A program made the translations under genes and the position numbers. This document shows positions 26,069 through 32,500 of a DNA stretch of 32,500 bases, one piece after another. The stretch is taken from NCBI GenBank assembly GCA_017857855.1, contig JAFMCI010000021.1, positions 1 to 32,500 of the forward strand, given 5' to 3'. Numbering within the stretch: position 1 is the first letter of the stretch; every line of letters begins with the position of its first letter. Origin of the DNA: Bacteroidia bacterium (GTDB lineage: Bacteria; Bacteroidota; Bacteroidia; NS11-12g; UBA9320). The notes beneath the pieces are model-generated. The model was given only the letters and a program-made list of their open reading frames with translations, had not been told where the DNA came from and did no database searches.

Positions 26069-27571
26069 TTAGATAAGACTTACCCCGTCAAATTCTGTAG
26101 GCACAGGAATGTCTAATAACTGCAAAACCGTTGGTGCAATATCCGCTAGTTTGCCTTCGTGTACCTCTTTATTATCGTCATCTAGCAGGTAGATAGGAAC
26201 CAAATTGGTCGTGTGTGCTGTATTTGGACTACCATCTTCATTCACCGCTAGTTCCGCATTACCATGATCGGCTATGATGATAAATGAATAGCCCTTATTT
26301 TGTCCGTATTCTACTAATTCTTTGGCGCAGGAATCGACCGTTTCGCAAGCTTTTACTATAGCGCTAAACACACCTGTATGTCCTACCATATCAGGATTTG
26401 CGTAGTTTACACACACAAAATCATAGTCGGTTCTATCCATTGCTTGGATCACATTATGGGTTAGTTCTACAGCGCTCATTTCTGGCTTTAAATCATAGGT
26501 AGCTACCTTTGGTGAGCTTGCCATAGTGCGGTCTTCACCTTCAAAAGGCTCTTCTCTTCCTCCATTAAAAAAGAACGTAACGTGAGGATATTTTTCGGTT
26601 TCGGCGGCGCGCAGCTGTTTTTTATGACGGCCAGACAACACTTCGCCAAGCGTATTTTTTAAATCTTGACTTTCAAACAGCACATTTACGTTTCGGTATG
26701 TCTTATCATACTCCGTCATGGTGAAATAATGAAGATCTAGGGTCTTCATGTTTAATGCGGGCATATCCTCTTGGGTAAGCACCGTACTTATTTGTCTACC
26801 TCTGTCTGTTCTAAAATTAAAACACAGTACAATGTCATCTTCTGCTATCTGACCATTTTTAGTTAAGATTATGGGCTTAATAAACTCATCAGTAACCCCT
26901 GCTGCGTAGCTTTCTTTCATGGCATTTTTATAGTCGTTGGCATTATCTCCTATCCCATTTACTAGAGCATCATAAGCTAATTGAGTACGTTCCCATCGCT
27001 TATCCCTATCCATGGCGTAATACCTGCCGCATATACTCGCCAAAGTAGTTTTTCCGAAATGTTCAGATGCTGTGAGGTCATTTAAATAACCTAAACCATT
27101 TTGAGGATCGGTATCTCTACCATCTGTAAAGGCATGTATGTATAAACGATTATCTAAGCCTTGTTCTTTAAATAGATGGGTAAGTGAAATAAGATGATCT
27201 AAACTGCTATGTACTCCACCGTCACTTACTAAACCCATCAAGTGAATCTTTCGATCAGGATTTTCTTTGGCTAAATTTAGCATTTTAATCACATTGTCCA
27301 TCTGAGATACTTCGTGATCTCTAAATGCTTTATTTATTCTAACGAGCATCTGCCATACTACGCGTCCTGCGCCTATATTCATGTGACCTACCTCAGAATT
27401 ACCCATTTGTCCTTCAGGGAGTCCTACATTTTCACCAAAGGTTTTGATATTGGCTTTTGGCTCATTAGCTAAGCTATCTATAAATGGAGTGTGAGCGTTA
27501 TAAATCGCATCGGAAGCATCTTTTTTCCCAATTCCCCATCCATCTAGAATTAACAGTACTACTTTTTTCAT
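26069..27571 (-). CDS. gpmI: 2,3-bisphosphoglycerate-independent phosphoglycerate mutase
   Basis: 500 residues, the usual length. It interconverts 3- and 2-phosphoglycerate in glycolysis/gluconeogenesis with two Mn ions in the cytosol. Seen are metal ligand Asp10 (LLILDGWG), the catalytic Ser59 (GQMGNSEVGH), FTDGRDTDP, the RYYAMDRDKRWERT loop, FNFRTDRGRQ, the metal-binding DMVGHTG and IIADHGNAE, and the end LADIAPTVLQLLDIPVP. I use ATG 27571 (MKKVVLLILDGWG); a TTG four codons earlier belongs to the promoter -7 element. It stands alone on its strand, upstream of the TetR gene (110-nt gap), and divergent from the DUF5686 gene. Confidence 0.97.
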   Translation of the reverse strand: MKKVVLLILDGWGIGKKDASDAIYNAHTPFIDSLANEPKANIKTFGENVGLPEGQMGNSEVGHMNIGAGRVVWQMLVRINKAFRDHEVSQMDNVIKMLNLAKENPDRKIHLMGLVSDGGVHSSLDHLISLTHLFKEQGLDNRLYIHAFTDGRDTDPQNGLGYLNDLTASEHFGKTTLASICGRYYAMDRDKRWERTQLAYDALVNGIGDNANDYKNAMKESYAAGVTDEFIKPIILTKNGQIAEDDIVLCFNFRTDRGRQISTVLTQEDMPALNMKTLDLHYFTMTEYDKTYRNVNVLFESQDLKNTLGEVLSGRHKKQLRAAETEKYPHVTFFFNGGREEPFEGEDRTMASSPKVATYDLKPEMSAVELTHNVIQAMDRTDYDFVCVNYANPDMVGHTGVFSAIVKACETVDSCAKELVEYGQNKGYSFIIIADHGNAELAVNEDGSPNTAHTTNLVPIYLLDDDNKEVHEGKLADIAPTVLQLLDIPVPTEFDGVSLI

Positions 27572-27580
27572 TATACAGTG

Positions 27581-27588
27581 CAAAGCTA
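27581..27588 (-). promoter_or_regulatory. -7 promoter element (TAGCTTTG) of gpmI
   Basis: Minus-strand TAGCTTTG ends 9 nt before ATG 27571 and matches TAnnTTTG. It explains why an apparent TTG start exists at 27583. No clear -33 TTG is seen. Confidence 0.45.
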
Positions 27589-27739
27589 CTTAGGCTATTC
27601 GTAAAACATATTTTAAAAGTTTAAAAATGTAAAGCGGAAACTTTTTTATTTTTATCGAATTCGTAACCAAATAGTGTCAATTAAATTCATTTTTGTGCTG
27701 TTTTAAATTCAAAACACGACCAGACTCAAACCTAACTAC

Positions 27740-30181
27740 TTGAAATATTTTACGCTTATATTGATTTCACTCATATGCTATCATGCCCATGCACAAGAAT
27801 ATTTTACGTTAAGGGGTTATGTAACAGATGCTCAATCCCTTCCTTTGCAGGGAGTTTATGTGCGAGCAACGCAGTTAGGTGTAGGTGCAGTAACCAATGA
27901 AAAAGGCCAATATGAATTAAGATTACCCGAAGGACTAAACAGAATTTCATACTCTTATATGGGCTATACTCCCCAATATTTAGACTTAATCATAACGCCT
28001 AACTTTACCCAAAATATCACTTTAGAAGTAGCTGATAATGAATTAGATGCTGTACAAGTCTCTAACAAAAAAAGAGACTTGTCGTATGAAATTATTCAAA
28101 AAACCATTGACCGAAAGGACATTTACAGTAATCAATATACTACCCAAAAGCGAAGCATTTATGTGAAAAGCGTAGAAGAAAACACCTTTTCTGGGTCCAA
28201 AATGGAAAAACAAAAAAAAGATGAGCTAGAAGATCTTTTTAATTATAAGGACAGTATTCCAAAACTTAATCTCTTTGAAGCTGACTTTGTGCAGCACATT
28301 AAATCACCAACTGGTTTTAAAGAAGAGAAACTTGCCGTAAAAAAACTAGGCAATCAACAAACACTTTTTTTTACGTCTACAACAGATGCTAACTTTGACT
28401 TTAACCAGAACATAATCATATCCAAAAAACTGGGTGATAATGCCTACATCTCGCCTATCAGCAGTACAGCTATGCTCGCATACAAGTATAAATTGCTCGG
28501 ATCTAGGTTTGAGGGAGACATAAAAGTTTACACCATTCGCGTTACGCCCAGAAAAATAGGAAACGCCCTATTTACGGGAGAAATAGAAATATGGGACAGT
28601 CTATTTACCCTCAAAAGCGTAAGCTTAGACGTGAGTAAAAACTCACTTGTCATGTACGATGCTTTCCGTATATCGCAAGATTATAGCTTTATAAATAACC
28701 GACGCGTATTAACTACTGAACGCATGGAGTGGCAGGTTAAAAATGGTACAAGCAAGTCTAATGGTCATTGCGACGTTCGCTATACAAATTACACCTTTGA
28801 CAGCACCTATGCCAAAAAATATTTTAATGATGAAGTAGGTATCACCCTCGAGGATGCTTATAACAAAGACACCTCGTTTTGGGCATTGCTACGCCCTATA
28901 CCACTCACCCATGATGAGCGAATTTATATAAATTACCAAGACAGCATCCAGCGTTTACGACTTAGTAAGCATTATTTAGACTCCGTAGATTCTATTTTTA
29001 ATAAACCTTCGATAAGCAAAATTTTATTGATGGGTTACAGCTTTATCAACCGAGATAAAAAAATACTTTGGAATTTTGACCCGGCAATTGCTTTGCTTGA
29101 TCCTGTGGCAATTGGAGGTCTGAGGTTACGCTATTCTGTTAATTATTTTAAAAAGTACGAAAATTATAAAACGTTATACATTTCACCCTTTTTGAATTAC
29201 GGTTTTAGAAACGGTGACGTAAAAGGCAATCTGGCCATGCAGTTTAAATACAATCCCAAAAAGCAATCTACTATCTCCATAGACCTAAGAAAATACTTTG
29301 GTTTTGTAAATACTTTTGCCACCATACGCGATGTATTTAACCGCAATAACTTTTACGAAGAGAATTACCTAAGCATTAGGCATTCGCACGAAATTAGCAA
29401 TGGACTTTACATGAACGTTGGACTTAAAAATACCCTTCGAAAAGACTTAGGTGATTTTAAGTTTAATAGCGATTATGACAGTGCTTTTGAGAATAACACA
29501 CCCTATACGTTCGCAACTCATTCTGCATTTGAAAGCTCCATTGCTTTGTCCTACACACCCAAGCAACTTTACATTAAAGAACCAAAACAAAAGATAATCC
29601 TCGGATCCAAGTACCCCACTTTTTCACTCATTTATAAACAAGCATTTATAGGTGTTTGGGGATCTAGCACGAAGTATCAATCACTTGATTTTGGCATTAA
29701 TCAAAAATTTAATGTTGGCATTTTTGGTACTTCAGAATACGCCATAAACCTGGGAGGCTTTTTAGATACGAGTAATTTGCGAATCATGGACTATCGTTAT
29801 CAGCGTGGCGGAGATCCGTTTTTACTAATGCCTACGATGTTTGGTTACCAGCTCATCGATTCTACTTTTGCTACATTTCAAACCGTATTTGAAAGTCATT
29901 ACCAACATGAGTTCAATGGATTTATTACCAGTAAAATTCCTATTTTAAAACAATTAGGAATAAAAACCTCTGTGGGTGGTGGCATCCTGTATGTACCCGA
30001 AAGAAATTATCAATACTCCGAAATTTTATTTGGTGCTAATCGTATTTTAAAATTAGGGCGCCAGCGCGTTAAACTGGGTGTATACTATATACTAGCTCAC
30101 TCTAACACCCAAGGAGTCTCTGCAGGATTTAAATTCTCCTTAAATCCATACAATATCAACAATAACACTTGGAGCTTTTAG
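27740..30181 (+). CDS. CarboxypepD_reg-like/DUF5686 outer-membrane protein
   Basis: 813 residues. The only possible start is TTG 27740, which gives a clean signal peptide MKYFTLILISLICYHAHAQ. Residues about 22-105 form a carboxypeptidase-D regulatory-like beta domain (LRGYVTDAQSLPLQGVYVRA, TNEKGQYELRLPEG, ISYSYMGYTPQ). The remainder is a long strand-rich region ending in F, matching the DUF5686 family of Bacteroidota outer-membrane proteins. These resemble TonB-dependent receptors by their first domain but lack a plug. Function unknown. The 168-nt gap to the divergent gpmI contains no perfect TAnnTTTG facing this gene; CATTTTTG at 27688-27695 has one mismatch. Confidence 0.82.
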   Translation: MKYFTLILISLICYHAHAQEYFTLRGYVTDAQSLPLQGVYVRATQLGVGAVTNEKGQYELRLPEGLNRISYSYMGYTPQYLDLIITPNFTQNITLEVADNELDAVQVSNKKRDLSYEIIQKTIDRKDIYSNQYTTQKRSIYVKSVEENTFSGSKMEKQKKDELEDLFNYKDSIPKLNLFEADFVQHIKSPTGFKEEKLAVKKLGNQQTLFFTSTTDANFDFNQNIIISKKLGDNAYISPISSTAMLAYKYKLLGSRFEGDIKVYTIRVTPRKIGNALFTGEIEIWDSLFTLKSVSLDVSKNSLVMYDAFRISQDYSFINNRRVLTTERMEWQVKNGTSKSNGHCDVRYTNYTFDSTYAKKYFNDEVGITLEDAYNKDTSFWALLRPIPLTHDERIYINYQDSIQRLRLSKHYLDSVDSIFNKPSISKILLMGYSFINRDKKILWNFDPAIALLDPVAIGGLRLRYSVNYFKKYENYKTLYISPFLNYGFRNGDVKGNLAMQFKYNPKKQSTISIDLRKYFGFVNTFATIRDVFNRNNFYEENYLSIRHSHEISNGLYMNVGLKNTLRKDLGDFKFNSDYDSAFENNTPYTFATHSAFESSIALSYTPKQLYIKEPKQKIILGSKYPTFSLIYKQAFIGVWGSSTKYQSLDFGINQKFNVGIFGTSEYAINLGGFLDTSNLRIMDYRYQRGGDPFLLMPTMFGYQLIDSTFATFQTVFESHYQHEFNGFITSKIPILKQLGIKTSVGGGILYVPERNYQYSEILFGANRILKLGRQRVKLGVYYILAHSNTQGVSAGFKFSLNPYNINNNTWSF

Positions 30182-30216
30182 TTCGATAAAGCATCACTTA
30201 ATTAAACTAAACCAGA

Positions 30217-30224
30217 TATTTTTG
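30217..30224 (+). promoter_or_regulatory. -7 promoter element (TATTTTTG) of the MazG-like gene
   Basis: TATTTTTG ends 5 nt before ATG 30230. It matches TAnnTTTG; no exact -33 TTG is present. If used, the mRNA would have essentially no leader. Confidence 0.4.
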
Positions 30225-30229
30225 CAGGT

Positions 30230-30559
30230 ATGACCATTACCGAAGCACAAAAAACCATTGATGAGTGGATAACCACCTTTGGTGTTCGCTATTTCGATCC
30301 ACTTACCAATACGGCTATACTGATGGAAGAAGTGGGTGAAGTGGCACGTATTATGAGCCGTAAGTATGGCGAGCAGAGCTTTAAAGAATCTGATAAAGCA
30401 GTAGACTTAGGTGATGAAATGGCAGATGTGCTTTTCGTACTTATGTGCTTAGCCAATCAATGTGGCATTAATTTAGAAGACGCCTTACACCAAAATTTAG
30501 CTAAAAAAACGACTCGCGATGCCACACGACACAGCGAAAACCAAAAATTAAAGGAATAA
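30230..30559 (+). CDS. MazG-like nucleotide pyrophosphohydrolase
   Basis: 109 residues, a single all-alpha NTP-PPase domain. The metal-binding motif EExxE is EEVGE (33-37) and ExxD is EMAD (63-66), separated by the usual 25 residues. It should hydrolyse a nucleoside triphosphate to monophosphate and pyrophosphate in the cytosol, as a house-cleaning enzyme; the preferred base cannot be read. At this length it is one half of the duplicated E. coli MazG and fits short MazG-like proteins. It is the first of three close plus-strand genes, with the next ATG 14 nt after its stop. Confidence 0.9.
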   Translation: MTITEAQKTIDEWITTFGVRYFDPLTNTAILMEEVGEVARIMSRKYGEQSFKESDKAVDLGDEMADVLFVLMCLANQCGINLEDALHQNLAKKTTRDATRHSENQKLKE

Positions 30560-30561
30560 CC

Positions 30562-30569
30562 TACATTTG
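30562..30569 (+). promoter_or_regulatory. -7 promoter element (TACATTTG) of the T/P-tailed outer-membrane gene
   Basis: TACATTTG lies between the MazG-like stop and ATG 30574, ending 4 nt before the start. It matches TAnnTTTG; no exact -33 TTG is seen. It would give the gene its own nearly leaderless mRNA. Confidence 0.4.
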
Positions 30570-30573
30570 AAAT

Positions 30574-31527
30574 ATGCGAAGTATTAAAAATACCCTATTC
30601 GTTTTATGTGCCGCTGCAAGCTTAAACGCTAATGCCCAAGAAAGTAAAGGATATCTGGGAATTGGTTTTCATACCGCTTGCCCACAAAGTGAGCTGAAAG
30701 ATATAAAATACGATGATGGATACGGCATAAATCTAAGTTACCTCAGCAGCAGATACCCTTCTAAATCTATGCTGAATTTTCAAGTAGGCATGCAAATGGA
30801 TTTTGCTAAAATGCAGTCCAAAAAATTTGAAAATTTAGAACTCTCCGATCCTAACATTATCGGCACAGCTACCATTACAGCAACCAATTCAATGTATGCA
30901 ACCATGGGTGTGGTTAGATTAAACTGGGGAACCGATGATGATAAGTTTGTACCCTATGTCAATTTTTTAATAGGAAACAGGCAGTACAATACACGTCAAA
31001 GACTTCAGCTAGATGAAGTCTCACAAAACCCTGATTACCAGTCAGACACCACCACACGTCATATTGTATACACCTCCAGACTTCACTATGGTGCGGGTAT
31101 AGGGTGCAGTTATCGTTTGAATAAGTCGTTCTCATTAGAAAGTGGAATCACCTATACCTTTGGTGATAAAGGAGCTGCCCTGCCATTGCGTAACATAAAA
31201 CAAGTAGAAGGAACTAGCCAAGTAGATTTCAGTGATTACAAAATAGTAAAAACGGATATGCTGTTAATTAATGTGGGATTTAGAATTCATTTATTTCAAC
31301 AATATCAGACCCCTCACGAATCTACTTCAAGTCCTACCACAGCGCCCACAACGACACGGTATAAAGACGTTAACACGCCAAGAACCAGCACTACAACTCC
31401 TAGAACTAACACTCCTAGAACTACCCCAAGTACACCTACTAGCGGAAGCACAAAATCCAGTAGCCCTAAAAAAACGCCCATATCTACTAAAGGAGCCGGC
31501 GCGGTAAAAGGCGGCGGAAAAGGATAA
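30574..31527 (+). CDS. Outer-membrane beta-barrel-like protein with Thr/Pro-rich C-terminal tail
   Basis: 317 residues. Signal peptide MRSIKNTLFVLCAAASLNANAQ, then about 220 residues of alternating strands with Tyr/Gly (YLGIGFHT, INLSYLSSRYPSK, VPYVNFLIGNRQYN, LHYGAGIGCSYRLNKSFSLESGITYTFGD, LLINVGFRIHLF), the pattern of a small 8-stranded outer-membrane barrel. After the last strand a 75-residue disordered tail follows, rich in Thr, Pro, Ser and Lys with TPRT/TPRTN repeats, ending KGAGAVKGGGKG. The barrel is a common Bacteroidota porin-like type without assigned function. The tail would project into the periplasm and could bind the cell wall or be glycosylated; this is inference. The next gene begins 1 nt after the stop. 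Confidence 0.75.
   Translation: MRSIKNTLFVLCAAASLNANAQESKGYLGIGFHTACPQSELKDIKYDDGYGINLSYLSSRYPSKSMLNFQVGMQMDFAKMQSKKFENLELSDPNIIGTATITATNSMYATMGVVRLNWGTDDDKFVPYVNFLIGNRQYNTRQRLQLDEVSQNPDYQSDTTTRHIVYTSRLHYGAGIGCSYRLNKSFSLESGITYTFGDKGAALPLRNIKQVEGTSQVDFSDYKIVKTDMLLINVGFRIHLFQQYQTPHESTSSPTTAPTTTRYKDVNTPRTSTTTPRTNTPRTTPSTPTSGSTKSSSPKKTPISTKGAGAVKGGGKG
31396..31425 (+). repeat. Two-copy 15-nt tandem repeat in the Thr/Pro-rich tail
   Basis: ACTCCTAGAACTAAC (31396-31410) is followed by ACTCCTAGAACTACC (31411-31425), differing at one base and encoding TPRTN and TPRTT. It looks like recent slippage that lengthened the tail. Confidence 0.7.
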
Positions 31528-31528
31528 A

Positions 31529-32110
31529 ATGAGTAATTTGAATGCGGCCTATTGGCAAAACAGGTACGCCCAGAATGACTTCTCTTGGGATATTGGTTAT
31601 GCCAATAAAGTGCTCACAGATTACGTAGAGCAAAACGTTGTCAAAAACGCTCACATACTGATACCAGGCGCTGGAAGTGGCCATGAGGTCGAGTACTTAT
31701 GGAATAAGGGCTACACACATGTATACGCGCTAGACTACGCAACTGATGCCAAGGCCTTATTGTTAAGCCGTGTATCTAACTTTCCAGAAGATAAGTATCT
31801 AACGTGCGATTTTTTTGAGCTAGATCAACGTTTTGATCTAATCATAGAACAGACTTTTTTTTGTGCACTTAACCCTGCGCTAAGGCCCCAATATGTAGAT
31901 CACATGCACCGACTTTTAAATAAAGAAGGCGTCCTCTTTGGTTTACTCTTTGACATGGATAAAAATGACGGTCCACCTTACGGGGGAAATGCAGATGAAT
32001 ACGTGGGCTTATTTCAAAATAAATTTGAGTTAAATGTACTGCAAAAATGCCTAGAATCGATAGCTCCGAGACTTGGACGGGAGTTGATATTTGAATTCAA
32101 AAAAAAATAA
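31529..32110 (+). CDS. TPMT-family SAM-dependent methyltransferase
   Basis: 193 residues of class I methyltransferase fold close to the thiopurine S-methyltransferase family: YWQNRYAQNDFSWDIGY, SAM motif I ILIPGAGSGHEVEYL, acidic ALDYATDA, CDFFEL, then LIIEQTFFCALNPALRPQYVDHMHRLLNKEGVLFGLLF and GGPPY-like DGPPYGGNADEY. It is cytosolic; bacterial relatives methylate small molecules such as selenium, tellurium or thiol compounds, but the substrate here is not known. The ATG is separated from the outer-membrane gene by one base, so expression is linked. No function in common with that neighbour is apparent. Confidence 0.88.
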   Translation: MSNLNAAYWQNRYAQNDFSWDIGYANKVLTDYVEQNVVKNAHILIPGAGSGHEVEYLWNKGYTHVYALDYATDAKALLLSRVSNFPEDKYLTCDFFELDQRFDLIIEQTFFCALNPALRPQYVDHMHRLLNKEGVLFGLLFDMDKNDGPPYGGNADEYVGLFQNKFELNVLQKCLESIAPRLGRELIFEFKKK

Positions 32111-32121
32111 TTTAAAACTTA

Positions 32122-32151
32122 TTGCAAGGTATGAAATCGTGATTATTTTTG
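32122..32151 (+). promoter_or_regulatory. Bacteroidetes-type promoter of the tRNA-Gly gene
   Basis: TTG at 32122-32124 and TATTTTTG at 32144-32151 are 19 nt apart, a full match to the -33/-7 consensus. It starts 12 nt after the methyltransferase stop and stands 45 nt before the tRNA. Confidence 0.65.
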
Positions 32152-32195
32152 CACCCGCTTACGGAGGGAAACGTTCATTGAAGTAAGTAAATAAA

Positions 32196-32268
32196 GCGAA
32201 AGTAGCTCAGCTGGTAGAGCATCACCTTGCCAAGGTGGAGGTCGCGAGTTCGAATCTCGTCTTTCGCT
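32196..32268 (+). tRNA. tRNA-Gly (anticodon GCC)
   Basis: 73 nt, complete cloverleaf. Acceptor GCGAAAG pairs with CTTTCGC, discriminator T. The D-arm is AGCTCAGCTGGTAGAGC. The anticodon stem TCACC/GGTGG closes loop TTGCCAA with GCC at 32229-32231. The T-arm is GCGAG TTCGAAT CTCGT. CCA is not encoded. Reads codons GGC and GGU. Confidence 0.97.
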
Positions 32269-32278
32269 CAAACGATAT

Positions 32279-32300
32279 AAAAAGGGAGCAATCCCTTTTT
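32279..32300 (+). terminator. Rho-independent terminator after tRNA-Gly
   Basis: AAAAAGGGA (32279-32287) and TCCCTTTTT (32292-32300) form a perfect 9-bp stem with loop GCAA, ending in a run of six T. It probably separates the two tRNA transcripts, unless read-through occurs. Confidence 0.75.
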
Positions 32301-32403
32301 TAGTTTAGCAGTGTACCTTGTAATGTTTAAGGTATGCACATTATGGGCAACCATTTTGTATTGCGAATAAATCTCATTATCTACCGAGTTTGAGATTTAA
32401 GAT

Positions 32404-32487
32404 GCTTGGGTGGTGGAATCGGTAGACACGCTGGACTTAAAATCCAGTGCCTTCACGGGCGTACGGGTTCAAGTCCCGTCCCGAGTA
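32404..32487 (+). tRNA. tRNA-Leu (anticodon TAA)
   Basis: 84 nt with the long variable arm of class II tRNAs. Acceptor GCTTGGG pairs with CCCGAGT (two G-T pairs), discriminator A. The anticodon stem CTGGA/TCCAG closes loop CTTAAAA with TAA at 32438-32440. The variable arm TGCCTTCACGGGCGT is followed by a T-arm with GGTTCAAGTCC. CCA is not encoded. Reads UUA and UUG. The 135 nt before it show no clear promoter. Confidence 0.96.
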
Positions 32488-32500
32488 CTTTTTAGATTTA

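Noticed and set aside
27581-27583. TTG start four codons before the gpmI ATG
   Set aside because: It is the end of the -7 element TAGCTTTG; MKKVVLLILDGWG is the normal beginning of the enzyme.
27615-27645. Inverted repeat AAAAGTTT/AAACTTTT followed by T-rich DNA between gpmI and the DUF5686 gene
   Set aside because: The stem is only 8 A/T-rich pairs with a 15-nt loop, and it lies between divergent genes where no terminator is needed; likely chance in AT-rich DNA.
31271-31507. Overlapping plus-strand frame of 78 codons in the Thr/Pro-rich tail
   Set aside because: It arises from the biased composition of the tail in another frame and has no signal or motif of its own.
32302-32403. Separate promoter for tRNA-Leu
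   Set aside because: Only a partial GAGTTTG with a TTG 22 nt upstream is seen; the TA of the -7 element is missing, so I did not list it.

Overview
The window is AT-rich bacterial DNA that looks like a chromosome segment of a Bacteroidota, most likely Flavobacteriales or a close relative. The evidence is a protein with a type IX secretion (type B, gliding-motility-associated) C-terminal domain, a CarboxypepD_reg/DUF5686 outer-membrane protein, a CusA-TolC fusion, an RprX/RprY-like two-component pair, near absence of Shine-Dalgarno sequences, and promoter elements of the Bacteroidetes type (TTG, 17-23 nt, TAnnTTTG). Nothing looks like a prophage, transposon, integron or CRISPR array. No gene-free stretch exceeds 300 bases; the last 390 bases hold a promoter, two tRNA genes and a terminator.

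Layout. (1) 1-3977, plus strand: a metal-type RND efflux cluster. It has the C-terminal part of an RND pump fused to a TolC-like outer-membrane channel, then a lipoprotein adaptor, a two-CxxCH cytochrome lipoprotein and a four-helix DUF2231-like membrane protein with its own promoter. (2) 4004-8301, minus strand: a giant secreted protein with a seven-bladed propeller, eight Ig-like repeats and a T9SS sorting domain, closed by a hairpin that contains its own stop codon. (3) 8316-10182, plus: a multi-pass GT39-like glycosyltransferase overlapping a YjbR/MmcQ gene. (4) 10202-14129, minus: guaA, an ABC-substrate-binding-like lipoprotein and an RsmB-family RNA methyltransferase, all abutting or overlapping. 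(5) 14220-16117, minus: histidine kinase and OmpR-type regulator, divergent from a small cytochrome b5 gene. (6) 16529-20850: a CvfB-like S1 protein and a 1157-residue outer-membrane protein, convergent and sharing a CTAG stop. (7) 20922-26013, minus: TetR regulator, ABC exporter, HlyD adaptor and TolC channel in one tight operon behind a tandem operator. (8) gpmI (minus), then DUF5686, MazG-like, outer-membrane and TPMT-like genes (plus), and tRNA-Gly(GCC) and tRNA-Leu(UAA).

The most unusual points are these. The ABC exporter ATPase has lost the consensus residue in its Q-loop, signature, Walker B and H-loop motifs while keeping Walker A. A pair of near-identical palindromes lies 22 bp apart (centre to centre) in front of the same operon. 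TAnnTTTG elements recur 4-14 nt before start codons, implying leaderless or nearly leaderless mRNAs. Several genes can only start at TTG. The diheme lipoprotein and DUF2231 gene beside the metal pump form a small, uncharacterised association.

All family assignments come from reading motifs and architecture without any database search.
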